64,000 nt of DNA. Source: Hoyosella altamirensis (GTDB lineage: Bacteria > Actinomycetota > Actinomycetes > Mycobacteriales > Mycobacteriaceae). Below are positions 11,313-21,363 of the stretch, piece by piece. The notes below the pieces were generated by a model. It was not told where the DNA came from and ran no database searches. It saw only the letters and a program-made list of their open reading frames with translations. Position numbers and translations under genes: made by a program. Positions within the stretch are counted from its first letter, which is position 1. Each line of letters starts with the position of its first letter. The stretch is from positions 744,001 to 808,000 of the forward strand of contig NZ_JACHWS010000002.1 of assembly GCF_014191505.1 (NCBI RefSeq), given 5' to 3'.

Positions 11313-12712
11313 CCCTGGTCCTGCGCTACGCGGCCCGCAGTGACCGGGGACTCGTCCGGGCGAACAACGAGGATTCCGTCTACGCGGGCGCCCGCCTCCT
11401 AGCTCTCGCGGACGGCATGGGCGGTCATGCGGCCGGGGAGATCGCATCCCAGCTGATGATCTCAGCGCTCGCACCACTCGACGAAGACGAACCCGGCGGG
11501 GACCTGCTCAGCAAACTCGCGTCAGCAACTCGCGCGGGCAACGAGGAGATCGCTCACCAAGTTGAGGAAGAGCCCGAACTCGAAGGCATGGGGACCACCC
11601 TCACCGCGATCTTGTTCGGCGGCACCAAGCTCGGACTGGTGCACGTCGGCGATTCTCGGGCGTACCTCATGCGCGACAGCAAGCTCACCCAGATCACCCG
11701 GGACGACACCTTCGTTCAGTCCCTCGTTGACCAGGGGAAAATCACCCCTGAGCAAGCCCACACGCATCCGCAGCGTTCTCTGATCATGCGCGCGCTCACG
11801 GGCAACGACGTCGAACTCACCCTGACAGTCCGCGAGGTTCGAGTCGGAGATCGTTACCTGCTTTGCTCGGATGGGCTGTCCGACGTCGTCAGCGATGAGA
11901 CGATCGCGACGACTCTTCTCGAGGGGGATCAGGCACACGCCGCTGATCGGCTTATCGAGCTCGCACTGCGCAGCGGCGGACCGGATAACGTTACGGTGAT
12001 CGTCGCGGATGTCATTGACGTTGACTACGGACAAAGCAGGCCGATCGTCGCTGGCGCAGTATCGGGTGACGAGGAGGACACTCCCCTGCCCAACACCGCG
12101 GCTGGCCGCGCAGCCGCTATGCGGCCGCCGCGAGCGAAGCCACGCCGGGTCGCCGCCGCGCATGCCCCGCCCCCACCCAAAAAGAAGCATCCCTTCCGGT
12201 GGATCGCGCTCGCCTCAGTGCTTGTTCTCCTTATCGCCGGCGCCCTGGTTGCGCGAACCGTCGTACGAAGCAATTACTACGTCGGTGAGTCGGATGGCCA
12301 GGTCGCGATCATGCGTGGCCTCACCGGTTCCTTCCTGGGCATCCCTCTGCAGGAGGTAAACAGGGTTGGCTGTGTTGATGACGATGGCGAACTCACGCTA
12401 CTCGATCCTGGGTCAGCCCCGCCTTCAGGCGCGAACTGTTCACCGCTCACCGTGAATGATCTGGTCCCCTCCGCTCGGGAACAAGTTCGCATCGGGCTGC
12501 CTGTTGGCTCCTACAACGAAGTTGAGAATCAGCTGACACAGCTCTCCCAGAATGAACTACTGCCGGTTTGCCAGACCCCGCGCCAGACCCCGCAGACTGA
12601 GCCTGCCGCAAACGGTGACGAAGACAGCCCCGAAAACACCGACGACGCCAGCGCCTCACCTCGAGGGAGTCAGCTCCAAGTTCCTGGATTCACCTGCAGG
12701 ACGAGTCGCTAA
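11309..12712 (+). CDS. pstP: Membrane PP2C-type serine/threonine phosphatase
   Basis: 467 residues from GTG. The cytoplasmic PP2C domain covers about residues 1-240 with the metal-binding motifs RGLVRANNEDSVY, LADGMGGHAAG, LVHVGDSRAYL, LLCSDGLSDVV and GGPDNVTVIV. A Pro/Lys-rich juxtamembrane region is followed by one membrane helix (about 296-320) and an extracytoplasmic domain of about 145 residues with several Cys. It dephosphorylates PknA, PknB and their targets. It is translationally coupled to both neighbours, so kinase and phosphatase are made together. Confidence 0.96.
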   Translation: MTLVLRYAARSDRGLVRANNEDSVYAGARLLALADGMGGHAAGEIASQLMISALAPLDEDEPGGDLLSKLASATRAGNEEIAHQVEEEPELEGMGTTLTAILFGGTKLGLVHVGDSRAYLMRDSKLTQITRDDTFVQSLVDQGKITPEQAHTHPQRSLIMRALTGNDVELTLTVREVRVGDRYLLCSDGLSDVVSDETIATTLLEGDQAHAADRLIELALRSGGPDNVTVIVADVIDVDYGQSRPIVAGAVSGDEEDTPLPNTAAGRAAAMRPPRAKPRRVAAAHAPPPPKKKHPFRWIALASVLVLLIAGALVARTVVRSNYYVGESDGQVAIMRGLTGSFLGIPLQEVNRVGCVDDDGELTLLDPGSAPPSGANCSPLTVNDLVPSAREQVRIGLPVGSYNEVENQLTQLSQNELLPVCQTPRQTPQTEPAANGDEDSPENTDDASASPRGSQLQVPGFTCRTSR

Positions 12713-14163
12713 TGACACCACAGCCGCCACCCAACTCAGCCGGCCCGTCCACGCCCCGGCCGTTCTCGCGGCTGGGGCTCACCGGTACTCGAAACTCCGA
12801 ACTGCTTCTCCTCGCCTGCGTCGCGGTGATCGTGAGTGCTGCGTTCGTGATCGTCCAGGCGAGCCTGGAACAAGCGGTGACCGCAGACTTCGCCCGGTAC
12901 ATGGGTGCGCTCGTGGCGCTGATCGCAATTGCACACGTCGCGATAAGGCAATTCGTTCCCTACGCCGACCCCGTTATCCTTCCGATTGTCGCGTTGCTCA
13001 ATGGACTCGGCCTGGTGCTCGTGCACCGGCTTGACCTCGCAGAGCAAGAGGCTGCACGAACTGCTGGCCAGGCGATCCCCGCACCCGACGCGTCGAAGCA
13101 GATCCTTTGGACCGCAGTCAGCATCATGGTGTTCATCACCGTGCTGTACTTCCTCAGGGACCACCGCAAACTTGCCCGCTACAGCTACACCGTGGGACTG
13201 GTCGGCCTGGTTTTCCTCGCCATCCCTGCTTTTCTTCCGGCCAGCCTGTCGGAAGTCAATGGGGCAAAGATCTGGATACGTCTGCCCTTCATCAGCATCC
13301 AGCCTGCCGAGTTCTCCAAGATTCTGCTGCTGATCTTCATCTGTGGCCTGCTCGTCGCCAAGCGTGACCTCTTCACCACGGCGGGTAAGCACGTCATGGG
13401 CATGGACTTTCCCCGGTTGCGTGACCTCGGGCCGATCCTCGCCGCCGCAGGTATCGCACTGGCCATCCTCGTAATCCAGACCGACCTCGGAATGTCGCTG
13501 CTCCTGTACACGACCGTCCTGGTGCTCATGTACATCGCAACGGAACGCGTTGGATGGATCGTTATCGGTGGAGCGATCTTTTTGACCGGGGCGACTGTCG
13601 CGTACATGCTTTTCGGCCACGTGCGCGTCCGCGTGAACGTGTGGCGCGATCCCTTCGACGATTACTTTGGCACCGGGTATCAGATCGGCCAGTCACTTTT
13701 CAGCCTTGCGACGGGCGGCCTCTTCGGGACCGGACTCGGCAGCGGCCGGCCCTCAGAAGTTCCATTCGCGAAAACCGACTTCATTGTCGCCACTATCGGT
13801 GAAGAACTCGGCCTGGTCGGGCTGACAATCGTGCTGCTGCTCTACTTGACCGTGATGATCCGTGGATTGCGCGCGGCGATCGCCGTTCGGGACAGCTTCG
13901 GGAAGTTGCTTGCTGCGGGATTGTCGTTCATCCTTGCCATGCAAGTGTTCGTGGTCATCGGCGGCGTGACGAAACTCATCCCGCTCACCGGTCTAACAAC
14001 CCCTTTCATGTCCTACGGAGGATCGTCTCTGCTCGCGAACTACATCCTCGTGGCGATACTTCTCGTGATTTCACACGAAGCGCGTAATCCGCATGAACCC
14101 GCTCGGCGCGCCGGACCCGCTCCGATCGCGGACGCGCCTACCGCGATGGTGAAACGAACGTGA
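12712..14163 (+). CDS. rodA: SEDS-family peptidoglycan polymerase RodA/FtsW
   Basis: 483 residues; its ATG shares the last base of the pstP stop. Ten or more hydrophobic helices are present, with the SEDS signature regions NGAKIWIRLPFISIQPAEFSK, AKTDFIVATIGEELG and the C-terminal LTGLTTPFMSYGGSSL. It polymerises lipid II into glycan strands together with a class B PBP, here the adjacent pbpA. The stop overlaps the pbpA start (GTGA). Confidence 0.95.
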   Translation: MTPQPPPNSAGPSTPRPFSRLGLTGTRNSELLLLACVAVIVSAAFVIVQASLEQAVTADFARYMGALVALIAIAHVAIRQFVPYADPVILPIVALLNGLGLVLVHRLDLAEQEAARTAGQAIPAPDASKQILWTAVSIMVFITVLYFLRDHRKLARYSYTVGLVGLVFLAIPAFLPASLSEVNGAKIWIRLPFISIQPAEFSKILLLIFICGLLVAKRDLFTTAGKHVMGMDFPRLRDLGPILAAAGIALAILVIQTDLGMSLLLYTTVLVLMYIATERVGWIVIGGAIFLTGATVAYMLFGHVRVRVNVWRDPFDDYFGTGYQIGQSLFSLATGGLFGTGLGSGRPSEVPFAKTDFIVATIGEELGLVGLTIVLLLYLTVMIRGLRAAIAVRDSFGKLLAAGLSFILAMQVFVVIGGVTKLIPLTGLTTPFMSYGGSSLLANYILVAILLVISHEARNPHEPARRAGPAPIADAPTAMVKRT

Positions 14164-15638
14164 ATACGCCACTTCGCCGCGTCTCCCTGGCCGTCATGGT
14201 GATGATCGTTGCGCTCATCGCCAACTCGGCGTACGTGCAGGTTTTCCGCGCTGACGATCTACGCAGCAATCCATTCAATTCGCGCGTACTCATCGATGAG
14301 TTTTCACGCCACCGCGGGCAGATCTCAGCAGCAGGGCAGGTGCTCGCATCGTCGGTGCCCTCCGACACGCGTTTCCGCTACCAGCGTGTCTACCCAGATG
14401 ACGCGACCAGCCCGCTCGCTTTCGCTCCTGTCACCGGTTTCTACTCGATGCAGTACCGGTCGTTCGGTCTTGAGAACGCAGAAGACGCGCTTCTCAATGG
14501 CTCCGATGACCGCTTGTTCGGTCGCCGGCTCGTCGACCTCGTCACGGGCCGCGACCCGCGCGGCGGCAACGTCGTGACCACGCTGGATCCTTTCGTCCAG
14601 CAGGTTGCCTACGATCAGCTGTCCAGCCGCGGTTACAACGGTGCTGTCGTCGCGATCACGCCGTCGACGGGAGAGATCCTCGCGATGGCGAGTACACCAA
14701 GTTACGACCCCAACCCGCTCGCCAGCCACGACTCCGCCGTCAGCAGCGAGGCGTGGCGTGCTCTGCAGGCTGACCCCGAGAATCCCCTCGTCAACCGTGC
14801 CGTGCAGAACACCTATCCGCCTGGATCGACTTTCAAGGTCATCACCACGGCGGCCGCGCTCGCCGAAGGTGTAACTCCAAACGACCAGTTCACAGCCGCG
14901 TCCCAATACACGCTGCCCGGGACAACCACGACCCTGCAGAACTACGGTGGCGCCACGTGCGGCGGCGGCTCGACGGCCACGCTGCTGGAAGCTTTCCGGC
15001 TGTCCTGCAACACCGCTTTCGTCGAGATGGGTATAGAGACGGGCGCGAGTGCGCTGCGGTCAACAGCCGAAGCATTCGGCTTTGACTCCGAGCAATCTCA
15101 AATCCCGCTGAACGTGGCTCCGTCGACTGTTGGGGAGATCGCCGACGACGCTTCGTTGGGCCAATCCAGCATTGGCCAGCGCGATGTTGCTGTCACACCG
15201 TTGCAAAACGCAGTACTTGCGGCCACAATCGCTAACGGCGGTGTGCGGATGGAGCCCCAGCTGGTTCACCAGCGTCAGGGCCCAGATCTGTCCGTGCTGG
15301 AGTCCACTGCGCCTCAAGAAGCGGGGCGGGCGGTTTCTCCGGCTGTCGCAGAAACAATTCGGCAGCTGATGGTGGCGTCAGAACAGAACACCGCCGGCGC
15401 CGGGAGTGTGCCGGGTGTGCAAATCGCGTCCAAAACAGGGACGGCCGAGCATGGGACTGACCCTCGGAACACCCCGCCGCACGCGTGGTACATCGCATTT
15501 GCACCAGCGGAAAACCCGCAGGTGGCCGTTGCGGTGATTGTTGAGGATGGCGGCGATAGAGCGCTCGCCGCGACTGGCGGATCGGTCGCTGCGCCTATTG
15601 GCCGGGCCGTGATCCAGGCTGCATTGCAGGGGGGCTGA
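14160..15638 (+). CDS. pbpA: Class B penicillin-binding protein PbpA (transpeptidase)
   Basis: 492 residues with an N-terminal membrane anchor (about 8-25) and a transpeptidase domain holding the three active-site motifs: S223-T-F-K (GSTFK), S282-C-N, and K425-T-G (SKTGTAE). No PASTA domains are visible. It cross-links septal or elongation peptidoglycan and works with the upstream RodA polymerase; mycobacterial PbpA is under PknB control. It is separated from pknA by only 2 nt. Confidence 0.95.
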   Translation: MNTPLRRVSLAVMVMIVALIANSAYVQVFRADDLRSNPFNSRVLIDEFSRHRGQISAAGQVLASSVPSDTRFRYQRVYPDDATSPLAFAPVTGFYSMQYRSFGLENAEDALLNGSDDRLFGRRLVDLVTGRDPRGGNVVTTLDPFVQQVAYDQLSSRGYNGAVVAITPSTGEILAMASTPSYDPNPLASHDSAVSSEAWRALQADPENPLVNRAVQNTYPPGSTFKVITTAAALAEGVTPNDQFTAASQYTLPGTTTTLQNYGGATCGGGSTATLLEAFRLSCNTAFVEMGIETGASALRSTAEAFGFDSEQSQIPLNVAPSTVGEIADDASLGQSSIGQRDVAVTPLQNAVLAATIANGGVRMEPQLVHQRQGPDLSVLESTAPQEAGRAVSPAVAETIRQLMVASEQNTAGAGSVPGVQIASKTGTAEHGTDPRNTPPHAWYIAFAPAENPQVAVAVIVEDGGDRALAATGGSVAAPIGRAVIQAALQGG

Positions 15639-15640
15639 AC

Positions 15641-17110
15641 GTGACGCTGAATAGCGGAACCGTCATCAAGGACCGTTACCGTCTACAGCGATTCATCGCT
15701 AGCGGCGGTATGGGTGAAGTGTGGGAGGCGCTCGACACCGTCCTCGATCGACGCGTGGCAATCAAGATTCTGAAGAGCGAACTGTCAGCCGACTCCGAAT
15801 TTCTCTCACGGTTCCGGATCGAAGCACGCACGACCGCTCAGCTGCACCACCCCAGCATCGCGAGCATCTTCGACTACGGCGAAACCAGCGATGATGCAGG
15901 GCGTTCGACGGCGTTCCTTGTCATGGAGCTCATCAATGGCGAGCCGCTCAACGCAGTGATCTCACGTATGGGCAGAATTCCTGTTCCACTCGCACTAGAC
16001 ATGCTCGAACAGACCGGGAATGCGCTGCAGGTCGCCCACGAGGCCGGTCTTGTCCACCGAGACGTCAAACCCGGCAATATTCTTGTCACGCCTGCTGGCC
16101 AAGTGAAGATCACCGACTTCGGCATCGCGAAAGCGATCGACGCCGCGCCGGTTACGCGCACCGGGCTCGTCATGGGCACCGCCCAGTACATCTCCCCTGA
16201 GCAGGCGTCCGGGCAGAACGCAACCGCCGCAAGCGACGTGTACTCGCTTGGTGTGGTGGGTTATGAAGCGATCGCCGGCAAGCGTCCGTTCGTCGGCGAA
16301 GGTGTGCTCACAGTCGCGATGAAGCACATCCATGAGGCCCCAGCCCCACTTCCCGAGGACGTGCCAGCTGAAGTACGCACACTAATTGAGGTAGCGCTGT
16401 CGAAAGATCCCGCGACTCGCTACGCCAACGGGGGCGCATTCGCATCCGCCGTGGCGAAAGTGCGCGCGGGGAAGCAGCCGCCAGATCTCCGCGGTGCCGC
16501 GGCGGGCGCCGGTGTCGCTGCAGCTGCGGGCGCGGCAGCGACGCGAGTGATGCCGCCCACCGGTGCGAACACGCGCAGCGCATCACGCGCCGCACCCGCC
16601 GCCTACGGCTACCAGCCAGCGACTGCCGCTCACGGGTACTCGTCACCCCCGCCAGCGGGGCTATCTACAGGGCAAAAAGCTGTAGCGTGGGGCGCTGCGG
16701 CGCTTCTTGTGCTCGCCCTGATTACCACCGGCATCCTCATGATGAGCCGTATCACTGACACTCGGGATCCGATCGCCCCGCCCGTGCAGACCACCGAGTT
16801 GCCAGTACAGCCGGAGCCGGAGCCGATCGTCCCCACCACTCCTGAGGAAACGACGCCGGAGACGACCGAGCCAGAGCCGACAACACCCGAGGAAACCACC
16901 GAAACCGACGAGCCCCCGGTTACGGATACCGACGAGCCCGAAACCGTCACGGAAACGCCTGACGGGTTACTGCCACGGATCATTCCTGGCCGTGGTAACA
17001 GTGCGGGTCGCGGACCGTCCGAACTTCCGGAGGACGTCTCCACACCCAGCACGGACCCCGAGGCAGCTACCGGCGACGCAGAGGAAGCGCCGGAGGAATC
17101 CGGCCCATGA
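15641..17110 (+). CDS. pknA: Transmembrane Ser/Thr protein kinase PknA
   Basis: 489 residues from GTG. The kinase domain (about 10-270) has the glycine loop [17 protein letters not shown] with the catalytic Lys, [17 protein letters not shown] and [10 protein letters not shown]. An Ala-rich linker leads to one membrane helix (about 346-368, [17 protein letters not shown]). The external tail is low complexity, rich in Thr, Glu and Pro, with no recognised sensor. It regulates cell shape and division. Overlap with pknB is ATGA. The exported TPE-rich tail is longer than a minimal PknA and may span the periplasm. Confidence 0.95.
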   Translation: MTLNSGTVIKDRYRLQRFIASGGMGEVWEALDTVLDRRVAIKILKSELSADSEFLSRFRIEARTTAQLHHPSIASIFDYGETSDDAGRSTAFLVMELINGEPLNAVISRMGRIPVPLALDMLEQTGNALQVAHEAGLVHRDVKPGNILVTPAGQVKITDFGIAKAIDAAPVTRTGLVMGTAQYISPEQASGQNATAASDVYSLGVVGYEAIAGKRPFVGEGVLTVAMKHIHEAPAPLPEDVPAEVRTLIEVALSKDPATRYANGGAFASAVAKVRAGKQPPDLRGAAAGAGVAAAAGAAATRVMPPTGANTRSASRAAPAAYGYQPATAAHGYSSPPPAGLSTGQKAVAWGAAALLVLALITTGILMMSRITDTRDPIAPPVQTTELPVQPEPEPIVPTTPEETTPETTEPEPTTPEETTETDEPPVTDTDEPETVTETPDGLLPRIIPGRGNSAGRGPSELPEDVSTPSTDPEAATGDAEEAPEESGP

Positions 17111-18987
17111 TTACGCCGCGGCAGTTGTCCGGCCGATACGAACTCGGCGAGACAATCGGGTTCGGCGGAATGTCTGAAGTGCACCTAGCCCGCGATCACC
17201 GTTTGCAGCGTGACGTGGCAATCAAGGTCCTGCGCGCTGACCTTGCCCGCGACCCAAGCTTCTATCTCCGGTTCCGGCGGGAAGCGCAGAACGCCGCCGC
17301 ACTTAACAACTCCACGATTGTCGCGGTCTACGACACCGGCGAAGCGCACACGGAAGCTGGACCACTCCCCTACATCGTCATGGAATATGTCGACGGCGAT
17401 ACGTTGCGCGATATCGTCCGTCTCAATGGGCCCATGACGCCGATGAAGGCTATGGAGGTTATCTCCGACGTCTGTACGGCGCTCGAGTTCAGTCACTCGA
17501 AGGGGATAATTCACCGTGATGTGAAACCCGCGAACATCATGATTTCACGCAGCGGCGCGATCAAGGTGATGGACTTCGGGATTGCGCGCGCGATCAGCGA
17601 CAGTACGAATACCATTACCCAGACAGCGACGGTGATCGGTACCGCACATTATTTGTCGCCCGAGCAAGCGCGCGGGGAAAAAGTTGGTCCACGGTCCGAT
17701 ATCTACTCGCTCGGCTGCGTCCTCTATGAACTTGCCACTGGTCAGCCACCATTCACTGGCGACTCTCCTGTGGCGGTGGCCTACCAGCATGTCAAGGAGG
17801 ATCCGCTACCACCGTCGCAGATTGAGCCCACGGTACCGCGTGAACTCGATGCGATCATCCTGAAAGCGATCAGCAAAAACCCCGCGAACCGTTATCAGAC
17901 TGCCGCGGAAATGCAGAGCGACCTCCGCCGCGCAATCGACGGCCAGAAACCGAGCGCCCCCTCTGTGATGACCGATGAGGAGCGGACGACGATCATCGGG
18001 ATCAGCGCGGTGCCTGGGGACGAGGCTCCGATGCCGACGGCGGATGTCTTTCCGCGCGGCCGACGCATAGTTCGCCGAAGCATTCTGCTTGTTTTGCTGG
18101 TCGCGCTCCTGGCCTCAGCCGCTTTCGCTGTGACATGGATGCGGCGGGACGACGCCGTGGTGATGGTTATGGTTCCTTCAGTCGTTCGATTGTCGTCCGC
18201 CGAGGCACAGAGCGAGTTGGGGCAACTCGGCTTCGAGGTCTATACGGAGTTCCGCGCCGACGTTTCGGTCCCTGAAGGAAACGTCATCGGCACGGATCCG
18301 CCGTCAGGCACGCAAGTCGCGCGAGGCAGCCAGGTCACGGTACATGTGTCGAGTGGCCCTGGGAGGGTGCCGGTACCTGACATCGCGCAGCTCACGATGG
18401 ATGAAGCGCGCGATGCGCTCGAGGATGCCGGTCTCGAGCTCGCGGAGGATATAGAACGGGTGGCGTCGTCCGCAGCGGACGCCGACCTGGTGATTCGCCA
18501 GAACCCTTCCTCCGGAGTCTCCGTTACTGTCGGTACCGCTGTGCGGGTCACCATCGGTACAGGACCTGAACTCGTTCGCATTCCGGACGTCACTGGCCAG
18601 AATGTCGTGATTGCTGAGGCGAATCTCAGTGCCGCAGGGTTTGCTGTGGATATCGACGAAATCGACTCGGACGAACCTGCCGGGACGGTGGCGACTATGT
18701 CTCCGCAGGGCGGAACGCAAGCCGTCAGCGGCAGCATCGTCACCATTCGCGTGTCAAACGGAGCCCAGCTGACAATGCCGAATCTCGTGGGCCGGCGACC
18801 GTCCGAAGCGCTTGACTTGTTGCGCTCTGCTGGGTGGACGGGCAATGGCCTCGCGGAGAGCACGCGAGCCACCCTGAATCCTGCCGAGGTCGGGCGAATC
18901 GTGTCCCAGCAGCAAAGCGCAGGTTCGACCATCACACGGGACGACACCATCGCCGTCGAGGTGGGTGAACTGGGTATTCCCCAGTAG
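17107..18987 (+). CDS. pknB: Transmembrane Ser/Thr protein kinase PknB with four PASTA domains
   Basis: 626 residues. The kinase domain (about 10-275) has [34 protein letters not shown] and [14 protein letters not shown] single membrane helix (about 322-342) precedes four extracellular PASTA repeats starting near VMVPSVV, VPVPDIA, VRIPDVT and LTMPNLV, which sense muropeptides or lipid II. Known substrates in relatives include CwlM, MviN, SigH and its anti-sigma factor. It is the last gene of the fhaB-pknB operon; its stop lies 4 nt from the convergent trpG stop, with no hairpin between them. Confidence 0.97.
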   Translation: MITPRQLSGRYELGETIGFGGMSEVHLARDHRLQRDVAIKVLRADLARDPSFYLRFRREAQNAAALNNSTIVAVYDTGEAHTEAGPLPYIVMEYVDGDTLRDIVRLNGPMTPMKAMEVISDVCTALEFSHSKGIIHRDVKPANIMISRSGAIKVMDFGIARAISDSTNTITQTATVIGTAHYLSPEQARGEKVGPRSDIYSLGCVLYELATGQPPFTGDSPVAVAYQHVKEDPLPPSQIEPTVPRELDAIILKAISKNPANRYQTAAEMQSDLRRAIDGQKPSAPSVMTDEERTTIIGISAVPGDEAPMPTADVFPRGRRIVRRSILLVLLVALLASAAFAVTWMRRDDAVVMVMVPSVVRLSSAEAQSELGQLGFEVYTEFRADVSVPEGNVIGTDPPSGTQVARGSQVTVHVSSGPGRVPVPDIAQLTMDEARDALEDAGLELAEDIERVASSAADADLVIRQNPSSGVSVTVGTAVRVTIGTGPELVRIPDVTGQNVVIAEANLSAAGFAVDIDEIDSDEPAGTVATMSPQGGTQAVSGSIVTIRVSNGAQLTMPNLVGRRPSEALDLLRSAGWTGNGLAESTRATLNPAEVGRIVSQQQSAGSTITRDDTIAVEVGELGIPQ

Positions 18988-18991
18988 TCGC

Positions 18992-19657
18992 TCAGTGTGT
19001 GAGCGCCGTCCCGAGTGCGGCTGCCATCTCCTGTTCCAGCCGCAACACAAGTTCCTCGGCGGGCCGCTTTCCGCACATTTCCAGCCAGTTCGCGAGCATC
19101 CGGTGCCCACCTTCTGTCAACACCGACTCAGGGTGGAACTGCACACCGTGGATCGGCAGCTCGCGATGCTGAAGCGCCATGATGACGCCGCTGTCCGTCT
19201 TCCCCGTGACCTCGAGGATGTCGGGCATGGTTTCAGGCCGAATCGACAGCGAATGGTACCGGGTTGCGGTGAAAGGGTCGGGCAGGCCCGCGAGCACGCC
19301 CGTACCACTGTGGTGCACCACCGACGTTTTGCCGTGCAGCAACTCGGGGGCCCGGTCCACGACGCCGCCAAACACTGCACCAATCGCCTGGTGTCCGAGA
19401 CATACGCCCAGCAGCGGAGTCGCTTCAGCTGCTGCTGCTTCGACGAACGGCATCGTGACGCCAGCCCGTTGTGGCGTGCCCGGGCCTGGGCTCAGCAGTA
19501 TGCCGTCGTAGTTGCGGGCATGCTCACGCAACCGGCCGTCCCCTAGTAACTGCTCGTCGTCGTTGCGCCACACGTCAGCTTCCACCCCAAGCTGGCCCAG
19601 GTACTGCACCAAGTTGAAGACAAAGCTGTCGTAGTTGTCGACGACGAGAATTCGCAT
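18992..19657 (-). CDS. trpG: Glutamine amidotransferase, anthranilate/aminodeoxychorismate synthase component II
   Basis: 221 residues, starting MRILVVDNYDSFVFNLVQYL. It is a class I amidotransferase with oxyanion motif LSPGPGTP, nucleophile LLGVCLGHQAIG and the His-Glu pair in VQFHPESVL. It supplies ammonia from glutamine to TrpE and/or PabB for tryptophan and folate. Position next to pknB is that of mycobacterial trpG/pabA; the partner subunit is not nearby, so which pathway dominates cannot be read from context. Confidence 0.93.
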   Translation of the reverse strand: MRILVVDNYDSFVFNLVQYLGQLGVEADVWRNDDEQLLGDGRLREHARNYDGILLSPGPGTPQRAGVTMPFVEAAAAEATPLLGVCLGHQAIGAVFGGVVDRAPELLHGKTSVVHHSGTGVLAGLPDPFTATRYHSLSIRPETMPDILEVTGKTDSGVIMALQHRELPIHGVQFHPESVLTEGGHRMLANWLEMCGKRPAEELVLRLEQEMAAALGTALTH

Positions 19658-19680
19658 ACTGGGAAGGGTACCGGGTGCAG

Positions 19681-20403
19681 CTAGTGAACGGGTCGCGCGT
19701 ATCTGAGCGAGGGTCGCCCTTCGTACGCCGCTACCTGCAGTTCGTCTTCCGGTTCGACCTCGTATCCGAGGCCGTAGCGAGCCGCATACTGCCGGAACAG
19801 CCGCACCCCGGGTTCGCTGTCCAGGGAGTCTTCCAGTTCGTCAGGGTCGCCGATGGCTGTGATGACGTATGGCGGGCTATAGGCCCGCCCATGTAGGAGA
19901 AGAGTGTTTCCGATACAGCGTGGGGCACTCCACGTCGTGATTCGCTGGTCCTGTACCGCGATCGCAGTCGCTCCGCCCGCCCAAAGGGCGTTCAGCACGC
20001 TTTGCAGGTCCTGCTGGTGGACGACCAGGTCGTCTGGCGATGCACCTGGAGGGTAGTTGCCGTGCTGGTCGCGAGGAGCATCAGTCAGTGTCACCACAAG
20101 ACCCGGCCCCGTGACTTCGGTCAACGCTCCGGGTCCTGCGAGCGGATCAAGTCGATCTAGCGCTTGAGCAACAACCTGATCGGACGCTGCTTCGGACTGC
20201 GCTTCGCGGAGCCGTGCGGTCAGAGCATCACGCTCCCGCTCAACGTCGCGCACTGTGCTCTGGACGTCGCTCACGAGATCTGACAGGCGGGAAGTGTGCT
20301 GTTGCCGCAATTCGCCACCTTGGGACGACGCGTGGGCGCTAGCCAGGAGGAAACCCGCAGCGATGCACACGACAGGCACACCGTAACGCCAATTCTTCCT
20401 CAC
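19681..20403 (-). CDS. DUF881 family protein
   Basis: 240 residues from GTG. It has an N-terminal signal anchor (about 8-26, YGVPVVCIAAGFLLASA), then a coiled-coil stretch of about 50 residues (SDLVSDVQSTVRDVERERDALTARL) and the DUF881 domain (GPGLVVTLTDAP, LVVHQQDLQSVLNALWAGGATAIAVQDQRI). It is the Rv0012 position homologue. Function unknown; YlxW/X-type coiled-coil division-associated proteins are the nearest described group. Divergent from crgA and probably transcribed together with trpG, 23 nt downstream. Confidence 0.88.
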   Translation of the reverse strand: MRKNWRYGVPVVCIAAGFLLASAHASSQGGELRQQHTSRLSDLVSDVQSTVRDVERERDALTARLREAQSEAASDQVVAQALDRLDPLAGPGALTEVTGPGLVVTLTDAPRDQHGNYPPGASPDDLVVHQQDLQSVLNALWAGGATAIAVQDQRITTWSAPRCIGNTLLLHGRAYSPPYVITAIGDPDELEDSLDSEPGVRLFRQYAARYGLGYEVEPEDELQVAAYEGRPSLRYARPVH

Positions 20404-20413
20404 AACTCGTCCT

Positions 20414-20458
20414 GTCGATGGTGGCCCGTCGATGGTGACCTAGCTCTACCCGCTAGGT
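20414..20458. promoter_or_regulatory. Direct and inverted repeats in the DUF881/crgA divergent promoter
   Basis: GTCGATGGTG occurs twice (20414-20423 and 20428-20437, 4 nt apart). It is followed at once by a perfect 7-bp inverted repeat, ACCTAGC-7 nt-GCTAGGT (20438-20458). The position between two divergent genes suggests a regulator site. No known consensus was recognised. Confidence 0.45.
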
Positions 20459-20558
20459 TAGCGTGTTATATAGGCCTCTTTCGAGGTCTGGCTTGCCGGG
20501 TTAAGGCTCGGTGGGTCGCTCAAACAAAACTCTCTCGTGGAGAACGACCGAGGAACAG

Positions 20559-20822
20559 ATGCCCAAGTCACGCGTTCGCAAGAAGAACGACCACTCGACC
20601 AGCCCAACCACAAGCCGCACTCCGGTGAAGGTCAAAGGCCCGTCGAGCACGCTCTACGTCTCGGTGATGCTCGGCTTCATGCTCGCAGGTTTGATCTGGC
20701 TCGTTGTGTACTACCTGGCCAGTGAGGAGATTGCGTGGCTCAATCAGCTTGGCCCGTGGAACTTCCTGATCGGTTTCGGCCTATGGATCGTCGGGCTAGT
20801 CATGACGCTGCGCTGGCGATGA
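20559..20822 (+). CDS. crgA: Cell division protein CrgA
   Basis: 87 residues starting MPKSRVRKKND; this ATG is chosen because MPKSRVRKK is the family N-terminus, whereas an in-frame GTG at 20511 would add 16 unrelated residues. A basic cytoplasmic N-terminus is followed by two membrane helices (about 32-53 and 65-83) and ends TLRWR. CrgA is a small divisome organiser that recruits septal proteins including FtsI, FtsQ and CwsA. It sits in its conserved place between DUF881 and the PH-domain gene. Confidence 0.96.
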   Translation: MPKSRVRKKNDHSTSPTTSRTPVKVKGPSSTLYVSVMLGFMLAGLIWLVVYYLASEEIAWLNQLGPWNFLIGFGLWIVGLVMTLRWR

Positions 20823-20840
20823 CAAATTACACACATGTAA

Positions 20841-20891
20841 TTATCCCCAACTGTGGATAACCCCTGTGGATAACAAGCCAGGTTTTCCACA
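20841..20891. promoter_or_regulatory. Cluster of four DnaA-box-like 9-mers
   Basis: TTATCCCCA (20841-20849), TGTGGATAA (20852-20860), TGTGGATAA (20865-20873) and TTTTCCACA (20883-20891). The two middle ones are perfect TTATCCACA boxes on the minus strand, 13 bp apart, i.e. roughly one helical turn plus. The cluster covers the upstream region and GTG start of the PH-domain gene, about 28 kb from oriC. Confidence 0.6.
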
Positions 20892-21363
20892 GGGTGTGGA
20901 AGAGCTTGAGTGGTCACCGCGTCCCGCCGCTCTCGGTGTCGCGGCGGCGGGCGGCATAACACTGTCCGCTGTCGCTGTCGTGCTGCGAGCCGAGCCGGTC
21001 GGCCTCTTCTTTACCGGGCTCGCAGCATTACTGCTCCTCGGCATTGCCGTCGCGGGCTCGGTGGCCCGTCCGCGCCTCGCGGTCCGCAAGCCAGAAGATT
21101 CCGACAATCCACTCCTCGTGTTCCGGAGCTTCTTGGGAAAGCAGCACACACTAGGGGAAAGCGAAATCGAGCGGGTGCACATCGTGCGTTACCCACGATG
21201 GGGCCGACGCGTGCCCATGCTGGAAATCGAACTGGCGCCGCCCTCAGACCGGCTCATCATCTTGAGCCGATGGGACCTGGGAACTGAACCGCTTGACGTT
21301 GCGCATGCGCTAGCGCGGCACGGCGTCCGAAGTGTTGACATCTCACCTGGCGCCGACGGTTAA
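20866..21363 (+). CDS. PH domain-containing membrane protein
   Basis: 165 residues from GTG at 20866; a second in-frame GTG at 20896 (VEELEWSPRP) is also possible, and neither has a clear ribosome site. Two hydrophobic segments (about 22-42 and 47-66) form a hairpin anchor, followed by a bacterial PH-like domain (ARPRLAVR, LLVFRSFLGKQ, RVPMLEIEL, ILSRWDLG). It holds the Rv0010c position next to crgA. Function unknown. The stop overlaps that of the convergent rhomboid gene by 4 nt. Confidence 0.82.
   Translation: MDNKPGFPQGVEELEWSPRPAALGVAAAGGITLSAVAVVLRAEPVGLFFTGLAALLLLGIAVAGSVARPRLAVRKPEDSDNPLLVFRSFLGKQHTLGESEIERVHIVRYPRWGRRVPMLEIELAPPSDRLIILSRWDLGTEPLDVAHALARHGVRSVDISPGADG

Noticed and set aside
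12736-13620. A 294-codon minus-strand frame inside rodA
   Set aside because: Asp/Glu/His-rich product is the typical complement of a membrane-protein gene in high-GC DNA.
18240-19076. A 278-codon minus-strand frame across the PASTA region
   Set aside because: Ser/Thr-rich antisense of pknB; no domain.
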